Below, one piece after another: positions 48,974 to 57,051 of a stretch of DNA of 64,000 bases. The DNA is taken from assembly GCA_963844625.1 (NCBI GenBank), contig CAWJPF010000026.1, forward strand, positions 124,001-188,000, written 5' to 3'. This stretch comes from Palsa-504 sp963844625 (GTDB lineage Bacteria; Actinomycetota; Actinomycetes; Streptosporangiales; Streptosporangiaceae). Positions within the stretch are counted from its first letter, which is position 1; every line of letters begins with the position of its first letter. The notes under the pieces were generated by a model that was not told where the DNA came from, ran no database searches, and was given only the letters and a program-made list of their open reading frames with translations. The position numbers and the translations under genes are program-made.

Positions 48974-50397
48974 ACTTCATCCCCCACGTCATCGACGGCC
49001 AGGAAACCGAGTCGGCCTCAGGCGCCAGGTTCGCCTCGGTAGACCCGTGGACCCGCGAGCCCTACGCCGAGGTCGCGCTGGGCGGCCCCGAAGACGCCGA
49101 CCGGGCCGTCCAGGCCGCCCGCCGGGCCTTCGACGAGGGCCCGTGGCCGCGGCTGGGCTACGCCGAGCGGGGCGCGCTGCTGCACCGGTTCGCCGACCTG
49201 ATCGAGGCGAACGCCGACGTGCTCGCGCTGGCCGACACCACCGACATGGGCAAGCCCATCAGCGACTCCCGCGGCAAGGACGTCCCGCGGGCCGCGGCGA
49301 ACTACCGGTTCTTCGCCGATCACGCCCGGCTGGCCACCGGCGAGGTGCTGCCGATGGACAGCGGCCACCACGCCTACACCCGGTTCGAGCCGGCCGGCGT
49401 GGTGGCCGCGATCGCGCCGTGGAACTTCCCGCTGATGCTGGAGTCCTGGAAGGTCGCGCCGGCGCTGGCCTGGGGCAATACCGTGGTGCTCAAGCCGGCC
49501 GAGGACACCCCGGCGTCCGCGACGATCATGGCCCGGCTGGCGTTGCAGGCCGGGCTGCCGCCGGGCGTCTTCAACGTCCTGCACGGTTACGGCCCCGGCT
49601 CGGCCGGCGCCGCGCTGACCGAGCATCCCGGTATCGACCGGATCACCTTCACCGGCGAATCGGGCACCGGCCGGGTCATCGCCCGTGCCGCGGCCGCCAA
49701 CCTGGTACCGGTCAGCCTGGAACTCGGCGGCAAGGGAGCCAACATCGTCTTCGACGACGCCGAGCTAGCCGGGGCCGTGGACTGGTCGATCCGGGCCGTC
49801 TTCAGCAACGCCGGCCAGGTGTGCCTGGCCGGCTCCCGGCTGTACGTCCAGCGCGGCATCTACGCCGAGTTCCTGGACCGGTTCGCGGCCGCCGCCCAGG
49901 CCCTGGTGACCGGCGATCCGAAGGACCAGGCCACCCAGCTCGGCCCGCTGGCTTCGCAGGAGCACTACAAGAAGGTCCGCTCCTACCTGGACGGCGTCGA
50001 GTCCGACGGCGGCACGATCCGCACCGGCGGCCTCGGCGACGGCTGGACGGTGCTGCCCACGGTCGTGGAGAACGCGCCGCCTACCGCCCGGGTGTACCGC
50101 GAGGAGGTCTTCGGCCCGGTGGTGACCGTCACTCCCTTCGACACCGACGGCGAGGCCATCGCCCTGGCCAACAACACCCGGTACGGCCTGAACGCGATGG
50201 TCTTCACCCAGGACCTGTCCCGCGCCCACCGCACCTCCGCCGCCCTGCGGGCCGGCACCGTCTGGGTCAACTGCTTCTTCGTCCGCGACCTGCGCGCCCC
50301 CTTCGGCGGCGTCGGCGATTCCGGCATCGGCCGCGAAGGCGGCACCTTCAGCCGCGAGTTCTTCACCGAGCCCAAAGCCGTCGTCATGCAGGTCTGA
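48970..50397 (+). CDS. Aldehyde dehydrogenase, probable 2-hydroxymuconate semialdehyde dehydrogenase
   Basis: 475 residues from the ATG overlapping the aldolase stop. Catalytic C285 (NAGQVCLAGSR) and E251 (LELGGKGAN), NAD-binding FTGESGTGRVI, and APWNFPLM. Length and FGGVGDSGIGREGG fit DmpC/XylG dehydrogenases that oxidise the ring-cleavage semialdehyde to 2-hydroxymuconate. That implies flow through the 4-oxalocrotonate branch; no semialdehyde hydrolase is seen. Last gene of the operon that starts at 42044. Confidence 0.9.
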   Translation: MNFIPHVIDGQETESASGARFASVDPWTREPYAEVALGGPEDADRAVQAARRAFDEGPWPRLGYAERGALLHRFADLIEANADVLALADTTDMGKPISDSRGKDVPRAAANYRFFADHARLATGEVLPMDSGHHAYTRFEPAGVVAAIAPWNFPLMLESWKVAPALAWGNTVVLKPAEDTPASATIMARLALQAGLPPGVFNVLHGYGPGSAGAALTEHPGIDRITFTGESGTGRVIARAAAANLVPVSLELGGKGANIVFDDAELAGAVDWSIRAVFSNAGQVCLAGSRLYVQRGIYAEFLDRFAAAAQALVTGDPKDQATQLGPLASQEHYKKVRSYLDGVESDGGTIRTGGLGDGWTVLPTVVENAPPTARVYREEVFGPVVTVTPFDTDGEAIALANNTRYGLNAMVFTQDLSRAHRTSAALRAGTVWVNCFFVRDLRAPFGGVGDSGIGREGGTFSREFFTEPKAVVMQV

Positions 50398-50459
50398 CCG
50401 CTACGGCCCCGCTCTCTAGGCCCATCCCGCCGCCCGCACCCGCCCGGCAATAGCCTGAG

Positions 50460-50478
50460 CGTTCCGCCCTGGGGAACG
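50460..50478. promoter_or_regulatory. Operator-like palindrome before dikinase pair 1
   Basis: CGTTCC-gccctgg-GGAACG has the same arms and same 7-base spacing as the site at 41925-41943. It lies 72 bases before the ATG of the first dikinase subunit gene. Confidence 0.65.
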
Positions 50479-50549
50479 TCGTCGTTGCCAGCACGAAACG
50501 GCAGTGAAACCTTCTGGACACCGGAGTCCCACCGCGCCGAGGAGTTGCC

Positions 50550-52301
50550 ATGGCTACCGTCATCCCCGTCGATGAGTTCATCAGCGACGAGTGGTACCCG
50601 GGCTTCAAGCCCGGCTATACGCACGCGCCGTGGTACGTGGACCCGGTCCAGACGTTCCGCAAGGAAGACGAGGAGAACTTCTGGTTCCTCGACTTCCACT
50701 GGCCGCGCGGCCTCACCCCGATGGGCCTGATCTGGAACGAGGACGGCTACAACTGGGCGTCGCAGCTGGCTGCCGAGCAGCTGCCGCTGCCGCCCGGCCG
50801 CGGCATCACCTGCCGCCTCGGCGGCACGCACACCTACGGCTCGGCCCTCCCGGTCAACGACCCGCGTGAGATCGGCCAGCGGGCCCGCCGGCTGGAGCGC
50901 ACCCTGCCGGCGTTCCTGCAGAACTTCGACACGCTCTGGGGCGAGATGCGGGAGGAGGTCAACGAGAGCTGGGACTACTTCAGCGGCGTGGATCTGTCCC
51001 GGCTGTCCCTCGGCGACCTGCGGGAGAACCTCATCCAGGCCCGCCAGTACCACAAGCGCGCCTTCGAGATCCACTTCCAGGTCATGTACCCGCTGCTGGC
51101 GAACTACGTCGGCTTCTACGGCATGTGCACAGAACTGGGCCTGGACCCGGGCCAGATCGGCAAGTTCCTGCAGGGCTATGACACCAAGATCATGGAGACC
51201 GACCGCGAGCTCTGGCGGCTGACCGCGGCTGCCCGCGCGGCCGGCCTGGAGCCGGTGTTCGCGGCTCACGAGGCCGACGGTATGCGCGCGGCGCTGGCCG
51301 CGCACGGCGGCCCGGCCGGGTCCTGGCTGACCCAGTTCGACGACTTCCTGCGGGTCTACGGCTGGCGGACCGAGGGATCCTGCGATATCGCGCTGCCGAG
51401 CTGGAACGAGGATCCGACGCCCGCACTCGGGATGATCAAGACGTTCCTGCAGAAGGGCACCGACCACGACTTCGAGGCGGCCAGGAACGCGGCCGTCGAG
51501 GAGCGCGAGGCGGCGGTCGAGGCCGCCCGGACCAAGCTGACCCTGGAGGAGCAGAGGCTGTTCGACGGCGGCCTGGCCTCCTGCCGGGCGGCCAACTTCC
51601 CGTGGTGGCAGGATGACCACAACTACTACATCGACCTGCGCATCTCGCTGCCGATGCGCTGGGCGTGCCAGGCGATCGCCGACCGGGTCGGGGCCGGGCA
51701 CCCGGACGACACGCTGTACCTGTTCTGGGAAGAGATCATGGACGTGTCGGCCGGCCGCAGGCCCTACGCCAAGCTGGCCGCCCTCGTCGAGGAGCGCAAG
51801 CAGTACTTCAACTACTGGCTGGAGCGGCGGCCGAGCATGCCCAAGGTGGTCGGCACCATCCCGGAGTCGGTGAACGACCCGATCCTGATCGAGATCTTCG
51901 GGCTGAACAGTCACTTCCTGCGCGCGGTGGAGGCGGTCGGCTCCGAGGGCACGGTCAAGACCCTGACCGGCGTACCCGCCTCCAAGGGCATCGGCCGGGG
52001 CATCGCCCGCGTCCTGCACAACGCCGACGAGCTGCACCGGCTCAGCCCCGGTGAGGTCCTGGTGTGCGAGTCCACCTCGCCGAACTGGACCCCGGCCTTC
52101 GCGAAGATCGCCGCCTGCGTCTGCGACGGCGGCGGTACCCTCTCCCACGCCGCCATCGTCGGGCGCGAGTACGGCGTCCCCACCGTGACCGCGGTCGGGC
52201 TGGCCACGATGCTCATCTCCGACGGCGACGAAGTCGAGGTGGACGGGACCAGCGGCCGCGTCACCGTGCTCAAGCACGCCGCGGGGCAGGCGGCAGGCTG
52301 A
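50550..52301 (+). CDS. Split PEP-synthase-like dikinase, phospho-His (swivelling-domain) subunit, copy 1
   Basis: 583 residues. The C-terminal PEP-utiliser mobile domain carries the phosphoryl-accepting H533 in GGGTLSHAAIVGREYGVP. The preceding 450 residues, mostly helical and Trp-rich at the start (FWFLDFHWPRGLTPMG), are not the classical PEP-binding barrel and probably form the substrate-binding part. Size and split match phenylphosphate synthase subunit 1 and the CreHI/HpeHI aryl kinases, which transfer the gamma- or beta-phosphate of ATP to a phenolic OH. Four bases before its ATP-binding partner. Ribosome site GAGGAG upstream. Confidence 0.85.
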   Translation: MATVIPVDEFISDEWYPGFKPGYTHAPWYVDPVQTFRKEDEENFWFLDFHWPRGLTPMGLIWNEDGYNWASQLAAEQLPLPPGRGITCRLGGTHTYGSALPVNDPREIGQRARRLERTLPAFLQNFDTLWGEMREEVNESWDYFSGVDLSRLSLGDLRENLIQARQYHKRAFEIHFQVMYPLLANYVGFYGMCTELGLDPGQIGKFLQGYDTKIMETDRELWRLTAAARAAGLEPVFAAHEADGMRAALAAHGGPAGSWLTQFDDFLRVYGWRTEGSCDIALPSWNEDPTPALGMIKTFLQKGTDHDFEAARNAAVEEREAAVEAARTKLTLEEQRLFDGGLASCRAANFPWWQDDHNYYIDLRISLPMRWACQAIADRVGAGHPDDTLYLFWEEIMDVSAGRRPYAKLAALVEERKQYFNYWLERRPSMPKVVGTIPESVNDPILIEIFGLNSHFLRAVEAVGSEGTVKTLTGVPASKGIGRGIARVLHNADELHRLSPGEVLVCESTSPNWTPAFAKIAACVCDGGGTLSHAAIVGREYGVPTVTAVGLATMLISDGDEVEVDGTSGRVTVLKHAAGQAAG

Positions 52302-52305
52302 GCCT

Positions 52306-53367
52306 ATGCCTGACGCCATCGCCTGGATGGACGCGATCCCCCCGGAGCAGGCCGTCCGCGTCTGCGGCGCCAAGATGGGGCGCCTGGCCGAGCTGCTGAA
52401 AGCGGGCCTGACCCTGCCGCAGGGCTTCACCGTCACGGTCGATGCCTACCGGCAGCACTGCGCCCAGGCCGGCCTGGGCCAGGCGATCGACGCCGCCCTC
52501 GCCGGGCTAGGGCCCCGCGCCACGCCCGGCCAGATCGAAGCCGCGGCCCAGACGGCCCGGGCCGCGCTGACCAGCCGGGAGATAGACGCGGGCCTGGCCG
52601 GCCTGATCGGTGACGCCTACGAGGAGCTGAGCGCGCGCTGCTACGACGTCAACGTACCCACCGCCGTGCGCAGCTCGGCCATCGGCGAGGACTCGGGCAC
52701 GGCCAGCTTCGCCGGCATCTTCGACACCTACCTCGGCGTGTCCGGGAAGGACCGGGTGCTCGCCGCGATCCGGCAGTGCTGGGCCAGCCTGTTCAGCACT
52801 CGTGCCGTCGCCTACCGGCTGCGCGCGGGCACGGATTACCGGGACATGCCGATGGCGGTCGGCGTCATCGAGCTGATCCACGCCCGCGCCTCCGGGGTGG
52901 CGTTCTCCGCCCACCCGGTCACCGGCAAGACCGACCGCATCGTCATCGAGACCAGCTGGGGCTGGGGCGAGGCGGTGGTGCAGGGCCTGGTCACGCCGGA
53001 CCACATCGAGGTCGGCAAGGCCGACGGCCGGGTGCTGAGTCACCAGGTGGCGGCCAAGAAGGTGGTGTCGGCGTTCGACTACGCCGCGGGGCGGGTGGTC
53101 GAGATCGACATGCCGGCCCGGCTCGTCGACCGCCAGGTGCTCGACGACGAGCAGATCGCCGCCGTGGTCGACGCCGTACTCGCGGTGGAGCGGCACTACG
53201 GCTACCCGGTAGACGTGGAATGGGTCCTCGACCGGCACCGCCGGGCCGGCGACCCGGTCTGCGTCGTCCAGGCCAGGCCCGTAACCGTCGTCAGCCCGGT
53301 CACCCAACCCCCGCCCGCCCAGTGGAACCCGGCCGCGATGGCCGCGAAATACGTCTTCGGGACCTAG
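52306..53367 (+). CDS. Split PEP-synthase-like dikinase, ATP-binding subunit, copy 1
   Basis: 353 residues equal to the N-terminal nucleotide-binding part of PEP synthase/PPDK. GAKMGRLAELLKAGLTLPQGF near the start, AVRSSAIGEDSGTASFAGIFD (about 119-139), GVAFSAHPVTG, SWGWGEAVVQGLVTPD and VEWVLDR...VVQARPV at the end. It lacks the His domain, which the preceding gene supplies. Together they form the two-protein dikinase type used on phenolic substrates in phenylphosphate synthase, CreHI and HpeHI. A third CBS-type subunit, present in the Thauera enzyme, is absent. Confidence 0.87.
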   Translation: MPDAIAWMDAIPPEQAVRVCGAKMGRLAELLKAGLTLPQGFTVTVDAYRQHCAQAGLGQAIDAALAGLGPRATPGQIEAAAQTARAALTSREIDAGLAGLIGDAYEELSARCYDVNVPTAVRSSAIGEDSGTASFAGIFDTYLGVSGKDRVLAAIRQCWASLFSTRAVAYRLRAGTDYRDMPMAVGVIELIHARASGVAFSAHPVTGKTDRIVIETSWGWGEAVVQGLVTPDHIEVGKADGRVLSHQVAAKKVVSAFDYAAGRVVEIDMPARLVDRQVLDDEQIAAVVDAVLAVERHYGYPVDVEWVLDRHRRAGDPVCVVQARPVTVVSPVTQPPPAQWNPAAMAAKYVFGT

Positions 53368-53396
53368 CCCCTATCCCCGGGCACCGCCACGCTACG

Positions 53397-53864
53397 ATGC
53401 TTCCCGTGACCATTCCCATGTCGCCTACCGCGGCTCTGCGCCTCGTCGTCGGATATGACGGGTCCCCTCCCGCCAGCCGGGCCCTTGACGCCGCGATGTC
53501 CCTGCTCCGGGGCCGGACCGGCCACATCGACGTGGTGTACGTGGCCCACCTGAGCAGCACGGTCATGATGTCGGCGGGCGCCGTGGCCGAAATGGAAGAG
53601 GACTTCACCGAGATCGAGGAGGAGCTCCGCCCCGCGGCCGCCGAGCAGCTGCGGGGCCACGACGTGAGCTGGGCGTTCGACCGGCGCGAGGGCCAGATCG
53701 CGGACGAGCTGATCGAGGTGGCCAAGGCCGTCGGCCTCGCCCACCCCGGCGACACCGTGGTGATCGTGGTCGGGAGCTCCTCCAACGCCCTGCACCGCAT
53801 GGTCGGCTCCGCCGCCGTCGCCCTGGCTCGCCACTCCCCGGTCCCCCTCATAATCGTGCCCTAA
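53397..53864 (+). CDS. Universal stress protein (UspA family)
   Basis: 155 residues from ATG 53397; GTG 53406 or ATG 53418 are possible. RLVVGYDGSPPASRALDAAM is the opening strand-loop-helix, and VVGSSSNALHRMVGSAAVALARHSPVPLIIV carries the ATP-binding G-x2-x9-GS pattern in slightly altered form. Single Usp domain. It follows the dikinase pair by 29 bases and may be co-transcribed with it; an ATP- or ligand-binding accessory role is conceivable. Confidence 0.88.
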   Translation: MLPVTIPMSPTAALRLVVGYDGSPPASRALDAAMSLLRGRTGHIDVVYVAHLSSTVMMSAGAVAEMEEDFTEIEEELRPAAAEQLRGHDVSWAFDRREGQIADELIEVAKAVGLAHPGDTVVIVVGSSSNALHRMVGSAAVALARHSPVPLIIVP

Positions 53865-53897
53865 GCGTCCCCGCCTCACCGGCGATCCAGCTCTGAT

Positions 53898-53909
53898 ACC
53901 GCTAGCGGT
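53898..53909. repeat. Perfect 12-bp palindrome ACCGCTAGCGGT
   Basis: Lies 34 bases after the UspA stop, 33 bases before the large hairpin. Purpose unknown. Confidence 0.6.
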
Positions 53910-53941
53910 GGTGCCTGGCCGCTTCTGGTCCCGTTTCTCAC

Positions 53942-53993
53942 GTATGAAAGCAGCACCCTGCACACTAGAATGTGCAGGGTGCTGCTTTCATAC
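53942..53993. terminator. 23-bp perfect hairpin between convergent genes (ATGAAA element, copy 3)
   Basis: Arms 53942-53964 and 53971-53993 are perfectly complementary around a CTAGAA loop. Beginning GTATGAAAGCAGCAC, it keeps the ATGAAA and CAGCAC boxes of the elements at 18863 and 30006. Located between the 3' ends of uspA and trmO, it is probably a bidirectional terminator. Confidence 0.8.
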
Positions 53994-54070
53994 CCATGGG
54001 CTGCGGCACGACCCGTGGCTCAGGTGGCTGGTGGGGGTTATGTGATGCAGAGCGATCGCTCGGTGTGGCG

Positions 54071-54601
54071 TCAGGCGTCTGACTCAGGCCGGGCCAGCTG
54101 CTCGGGTGTGGTGCCGTCGGAGATGGTGAGCTGGTCGAACCAGCCGCAGCGCGGATTTCCTGGCGGCCGGTCGAAGCGGGTGACGTACGGCTTGAGGTCG
54201 AGGACGGGTGTCCCGTCCAGGAGATCGACGCCGGCGAACTCGACCTGCTGACCGGTCACCTCGAGAAGCTGGATGAGGCTGAGTCCGATCGGGTTGACCC
54301 GTCGCGGGCCGCGGGTGGCGAAGATGCCCATCGCCCGCGGCTGACGGCGGAGCAGGAACGGGACCTGCCGCATGGGCGCGTTCCCGGCCGGGTCGCGCGG
54401 GCGGTGCAGCCAGCTCAGCAGCCAGGCGTAGTCGAAATCCGCGAGTCCCTCCAGGCCGTCCCGGTACGGCTCGCCGATCTCGATGGTGCCGTGCTCGGCA
54501 CGGTTGATGCCGGCCTGGATCGGCGTGGTCTCCAGCTCCTGGTGGCTGGTGCGGACCACCCCGATCACCGGCAGGCGGGGCGTCAGTTCCATAACCACCA
54601 T
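54071..54601 (-). CDS. trmO: tRNA (N6-threonylcarbamoyladenosine37-N6)-methyltransferase TrmO-like
   Basis: 176 residues from ATG 54601 (or 173 from ATG 54592); the frame is open further upstream but would overlap the divergent gene's start. TsaA/TrmO family marks: IGVVRTSHQELETTP, LEGLADFDYAWLLSWLHR, GIFATRGPRRVNPIGLSLIQLLEV and GVDLLDGTPVLDLKPYV. It methylates t6A37 in tRNA-Thr using S-adenosylmethionine. Actinobacterial members are sometimes annotated as VirR/TsaA-like. Divergent from the SDR gene. Confidence 0.88.
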   Translation of the reverse strand: MVVMELTPRLPVIGVVRTSHQELETTPIQAGINRAEHGTIEIGEPYRDGLEGLADFDYAWLLSWLHRPRDPAGNAPMRQVPFLLRRQPRAMGIFATRGPRRVNPIGLSLIQLLEVTGQQVEFAGVDLLDGTPVLDLKPYVTRFDRPPGNPRCGWFDQLTISDGTTPEQLARPESDA

Positions 54602-54662
54602 GCTGTCAGGGGCTGGCCTGCTCCGGACGGGACCTGCCTTAGGCTCGGTACTGGAGGGATAC

Positions 54663-55490
54663 ATGGCAGCCGCCCCGACCGTGCTCATCACTGGTGCCAC
54701 TTCCGGGCTTGGCCGTTACCTGGCCGGGGAACTGGCCGGTTCTGGCTGGCAGGTCCTCGTCCACGGACGTGATGCGGGACGGGTGGCGGACCTGGGCCAG
54801 GAGCTTGGCCGCGATGCCCGGGGTTATGTGGGCGACCTGGCCTCGCTCGGTGACGTGCGGGACCTGGCGGCCGCGGTTCGCGCGCAGGTGCCGCGGCTTG
54901 ATGTGCTCGTGAACAACGCGGGGGTCGGCTTCGGCCCGCCGGGCGAGGGCCGGCAGGTGAGCGCGGATGGTCACGAACTGCGGTTCGCCGTGAACTATCT
55001 CGCGCCGGTGCTGCTGACCAGGCTGCTCGTGCCGCTGCTGACCGCTTCTGCGCCGTCCAGGGTCGTCAACGTGGGCTCGATCGGCCAGGTGGCGTTCGAC
55101 CCGGCCGACGCCGAGTTCGAGCACGGATACGACGGCGTGGCGGCCTACCGCAGGGCGAAGCTCGCGCTGGCCGCCTTCACCTTCGACCTGGCCGCCGGGC
55201 TTCAGGCCGCCGGGGTCACGGTGAACTGCCTGCACCCGGCGACCCTGATGGGCACCGCGATGGTCACGCTCGCCGGCATCACCCCTGTCGCCACGGTCGA
55301 GGAGGGGGCCGAGGCGACCATGCGGCTCATTACCGATCCGGCCCTGGACGGGGTCACCGGGCAGTTCTTCGACGGGCTCAAGGCATCACGGGCCGGGCCC
55401 GAGGCCTACGACCCGCAGTTCCGCGCCAGGCTCAGCGCGGTGACCGACCGGATGCTATCTACCCTCAGTCAGCCGCCTCGTGGCCGATGA
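54663..55490 (+). CDS. Short-chain dehydrogenase/reductase
   Basis: 275 residues from ATG 54663. Cofactor-binding TGATSGLG (10-17), NNAGVGFG, catalytic Ser in NVGSIGQ and the Tyr-x3-Lys in AAYRRAKLA. Similar to retinol-dehydrogenase-like SDRs with a C-terminal NADP-specific loop. Substrate unknown. It overlaps the opposing zinc-ribbon gene by 26 bases at its end. Confidence 0.87.
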   Translation: MAAAPTVLITGATSGLGRYLAGELAGSGWQVLVHGRDAGRVADLGQELGRDARGYVGDLASLGDVRDLAAAVRAQVPRLDVLVNNAGVGFGPPGEGRQVSADGHELRFAVNYLAPVLLTRLLVPLLTASAPSRVVNVGSIGQVAFDPADAEFEHGYDGVAAYRRAKLALAAFTFDLAAGLQAAGVTVNCLHPATLMGTAMVTLAGITPVATVEEGAEATMRLITDPALDGVTGQFFDGLKASRAGPEAYDPQFRARLSAVTDRMLSTLSQPPRGR

Positions 55491-55725
55491 CCCGCCCGGC
55501 CAGCACGATGTCACCGGACCAGCCGCACGCCCCGCAGAAGCAGACGAACACCCGGTCGCTCCCGGTCCAGTACTCGGTCGTCAGCCCCTGGCCGCCCTCG
55601 CCCAGGGACAACGGCACGGCGCAGGCCGGGCAATACCGAGGCGCGTCCCGGCGGTGCCGCTCAGCGTCCGCCGGGAACCAGCCCCGGCCCGCATCAGGAC
55701 CAGGAACAACTGAAACCGCCGTCAC
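55465..55725 (-). CDS. Small zinc-ribbon protein downstream of the Rieske oxygenase
   Basis: 86 residues from GTG 55725, which overlaps the oxygenase stop (GTGA). Two metal-binding pairs: YCPACAVPL and VFVCFCGACGWSGD (Cys-x2-Cys and Cys-x-Cys-x2-Cys). No known family. Translational coupling to the Rieske oxygenase suggests an accessory part: iron-sulfur or zinc delivery, or a third redox/structural subunit. The 3' end lies inside the convergent SDR gene. Confidence 0.7.
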   Translation of the reverse strand: MTAVSVVPGPDAGRGWFPADAERHRRDAPRYCPACAVPLSLGEGGQGLTTEYWTGSDRVFVCFCGACGWSGDIVLAGRVIGHEAAD

Positions 55726-56972
55726 CCGCCCGCGGCCTTCCGGTTCTCCTGCGCCTTGATGTGCAGCTTCTTCAGCGCATCGGCCTGCGGGCTGAACCGC
55801 GACGAGGCCTTGTCGATGAAGTCGATGGCGAACGAGACGCCCGCGTCGAACTTGTTCTTCTCGCACGGCAGGTCGATCTGGTCGTGCGCATCCCGGATGA
55901 CCCCGAGCGGATCCTCGCCCCGCGCCACCGCCGCCATGTTCTCCTTGAACATCCGCCGCAGCATCGTCACCCCCACGTCCGAACGGCCGAGGTGCTCCAC
56001 CGTCCGGTCCGTAATCGGCCCCTGGGTGACCCAGGCCATCATGTCCTGGCCCTCGACGTAATCCACCCGGTGCCTGCCGTCCTTGTTGTAGACCGGGATC
56101 TTGTAGTCCGGCACCTGCGGCTGGTCCGGGTACTCCACACCGACAGGCGCGTGCACCGTGTAGAGCATGAACCGGGTGGTGGTCCGGTCCACCGGCACCC
56201 GGATCTGCATCTGCTCGACGTTGGCCCCGCCGACCCGCATGTTGTAGGGGAACACCAGCGGGTGGCCGATCTTCCAGTCGTCGTCCTCCTCGGAGGCTCC
56301 CTCGACCACCCGGCGCTTGATGATGCCCCACTCGAACGCGTCGAAGCCGACCTTGACGTGCTTCTTGCCGAACGACGGCGGTGCGTCGAAGCCCTGGTGC
56401 CTGGCCATGAACTCGAAGAACCTGCCGTGCAGCCACTCGGTGTGGTGCGGGTCGACCGCGTTCTCCATGATCTGCACGAAGTTGCAGGGCAGCTCGGTCC
56501 AGCCGATGTCCCGGACCCCGTCCATCACGAACACGTCGAAGCGCGGCAGCAACGGCGCGGGTGAAGGCCCGATATAGGCCCAGATCAGGCCGCCCATCTC
56601 CTGGGCCCGGCCGGCCTGCGCCCGGACCCGGTCCCGGAAGTTGGTCTCCTCCCGCTCGGCGGGCTGGTCCAGGCAGGAGCCGTCGGTGCCGAACAGCCAG
56701 CCGTGATACGGGCAGCGGAGCCCGTCCGGCTCCACCACGCCGTAGGCCAGCGAAGCCCGCCGGTGCGGGCAGGCCTCCGGCAAGATGCCATACTTGCCGC
56801 TCGGCGTCTTGAACACGGCGAAGTCCTCGCCGAGCAGCCGCGCGGGCCGGACCGGGAACTCCTCGAGCTCCCGGGTGAAGGCGACCGGATACCAGTAGCG
56901 CCGCAGCAGCTCGCCCATGGGCGTACCCGCCGCGACCTGGGTCAGCTCATCGTTCTGTTCGGCCGTCAGCAT
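55722..56972 (-). CDS. Rieske non-heme iron oxygenase, alpha subunit
   Basis: 416 residues. Rieske cluster ligands C68 and H70 (ACPHRRAS) and C87 and H90 (CPYHGWLFG). Mononuclear iron site in ENAVDPHHTEWLHG: D174 bridging, H177 and H182 ligands. The layout (phthalate-oxygenase/LigX-like, class with no separate beta subunit) fits aryl hydroxylases and O-demethylases acting on carboxylated or phosphorylated-size substrates. Third gene of an operon whose first two genes are the copy-2 dikinase. No reductase gene is in the operon; electrons could come via the Rieske ferredoxin at 38306 or from elsewhere. Confidence 0.92.
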   Translation of the reverse strand: MLTAEQNDELTQVAAGTPMGELLRRYWYPVAFTRELEEFPVRPARLLGEDFAVFKTPSGKYGILPEACPHRRASLAYGVVEPDGLRCPYHGWLFGTDGSCLDQPAEREETNFRDRVRAQAGRAQEMGGLIWAYIGPSPAPLLPRFDVFVMDGVRDIGWTELPCNFVQIMENAVDPHHTEWLHGRFFEFMARHQGFDAPPSFGKKHVKVGFDAFEWGIIKRRVVEGASEEDDDWKIGHPLVFPYNMRVGGANVEQMQIRVPVDRTTTRFMLYTVHAPVGVEYPDQPQVPDYKIPVYNKDGRHRVDYVEGQDMMAWVTQGPITDRTVEHLGRSDVGVTMLRRMFKENMAAVARGEDPLGVIRDAHDQIDLPCEKNKFDAGVSFAIDFIDKASSRFSPQADALKKLHIKAQENRKAAGG

Positions 56973-57051
56973 GTTCCACTCCTGTACTCGAATCTGCTCG
57001 AAGGTCGATGTCAGGTGACCCAGGCCACGGTGCCCCAGTCGTTAGGAAAGA

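Noticed and set aside
49983..52436. Minus-strand open frame of about 817 codons opposite the dikinase genes
   Set aside because: Low-complexity translation typical of the antisense strand of high-GC genes; the plus-strand products have clear motifs and catalytic residues.
50550..53367. Dikinase pair as an ordinary PEP synthase or rifampicin phosphotransferase
   Set aside because: Both of those are single chains of about 800-870 residues; here the ATP-binding and His domains are on separate genes and the expected PEP-binding barrel is absent, although PEP-synthase ancestry is clear.
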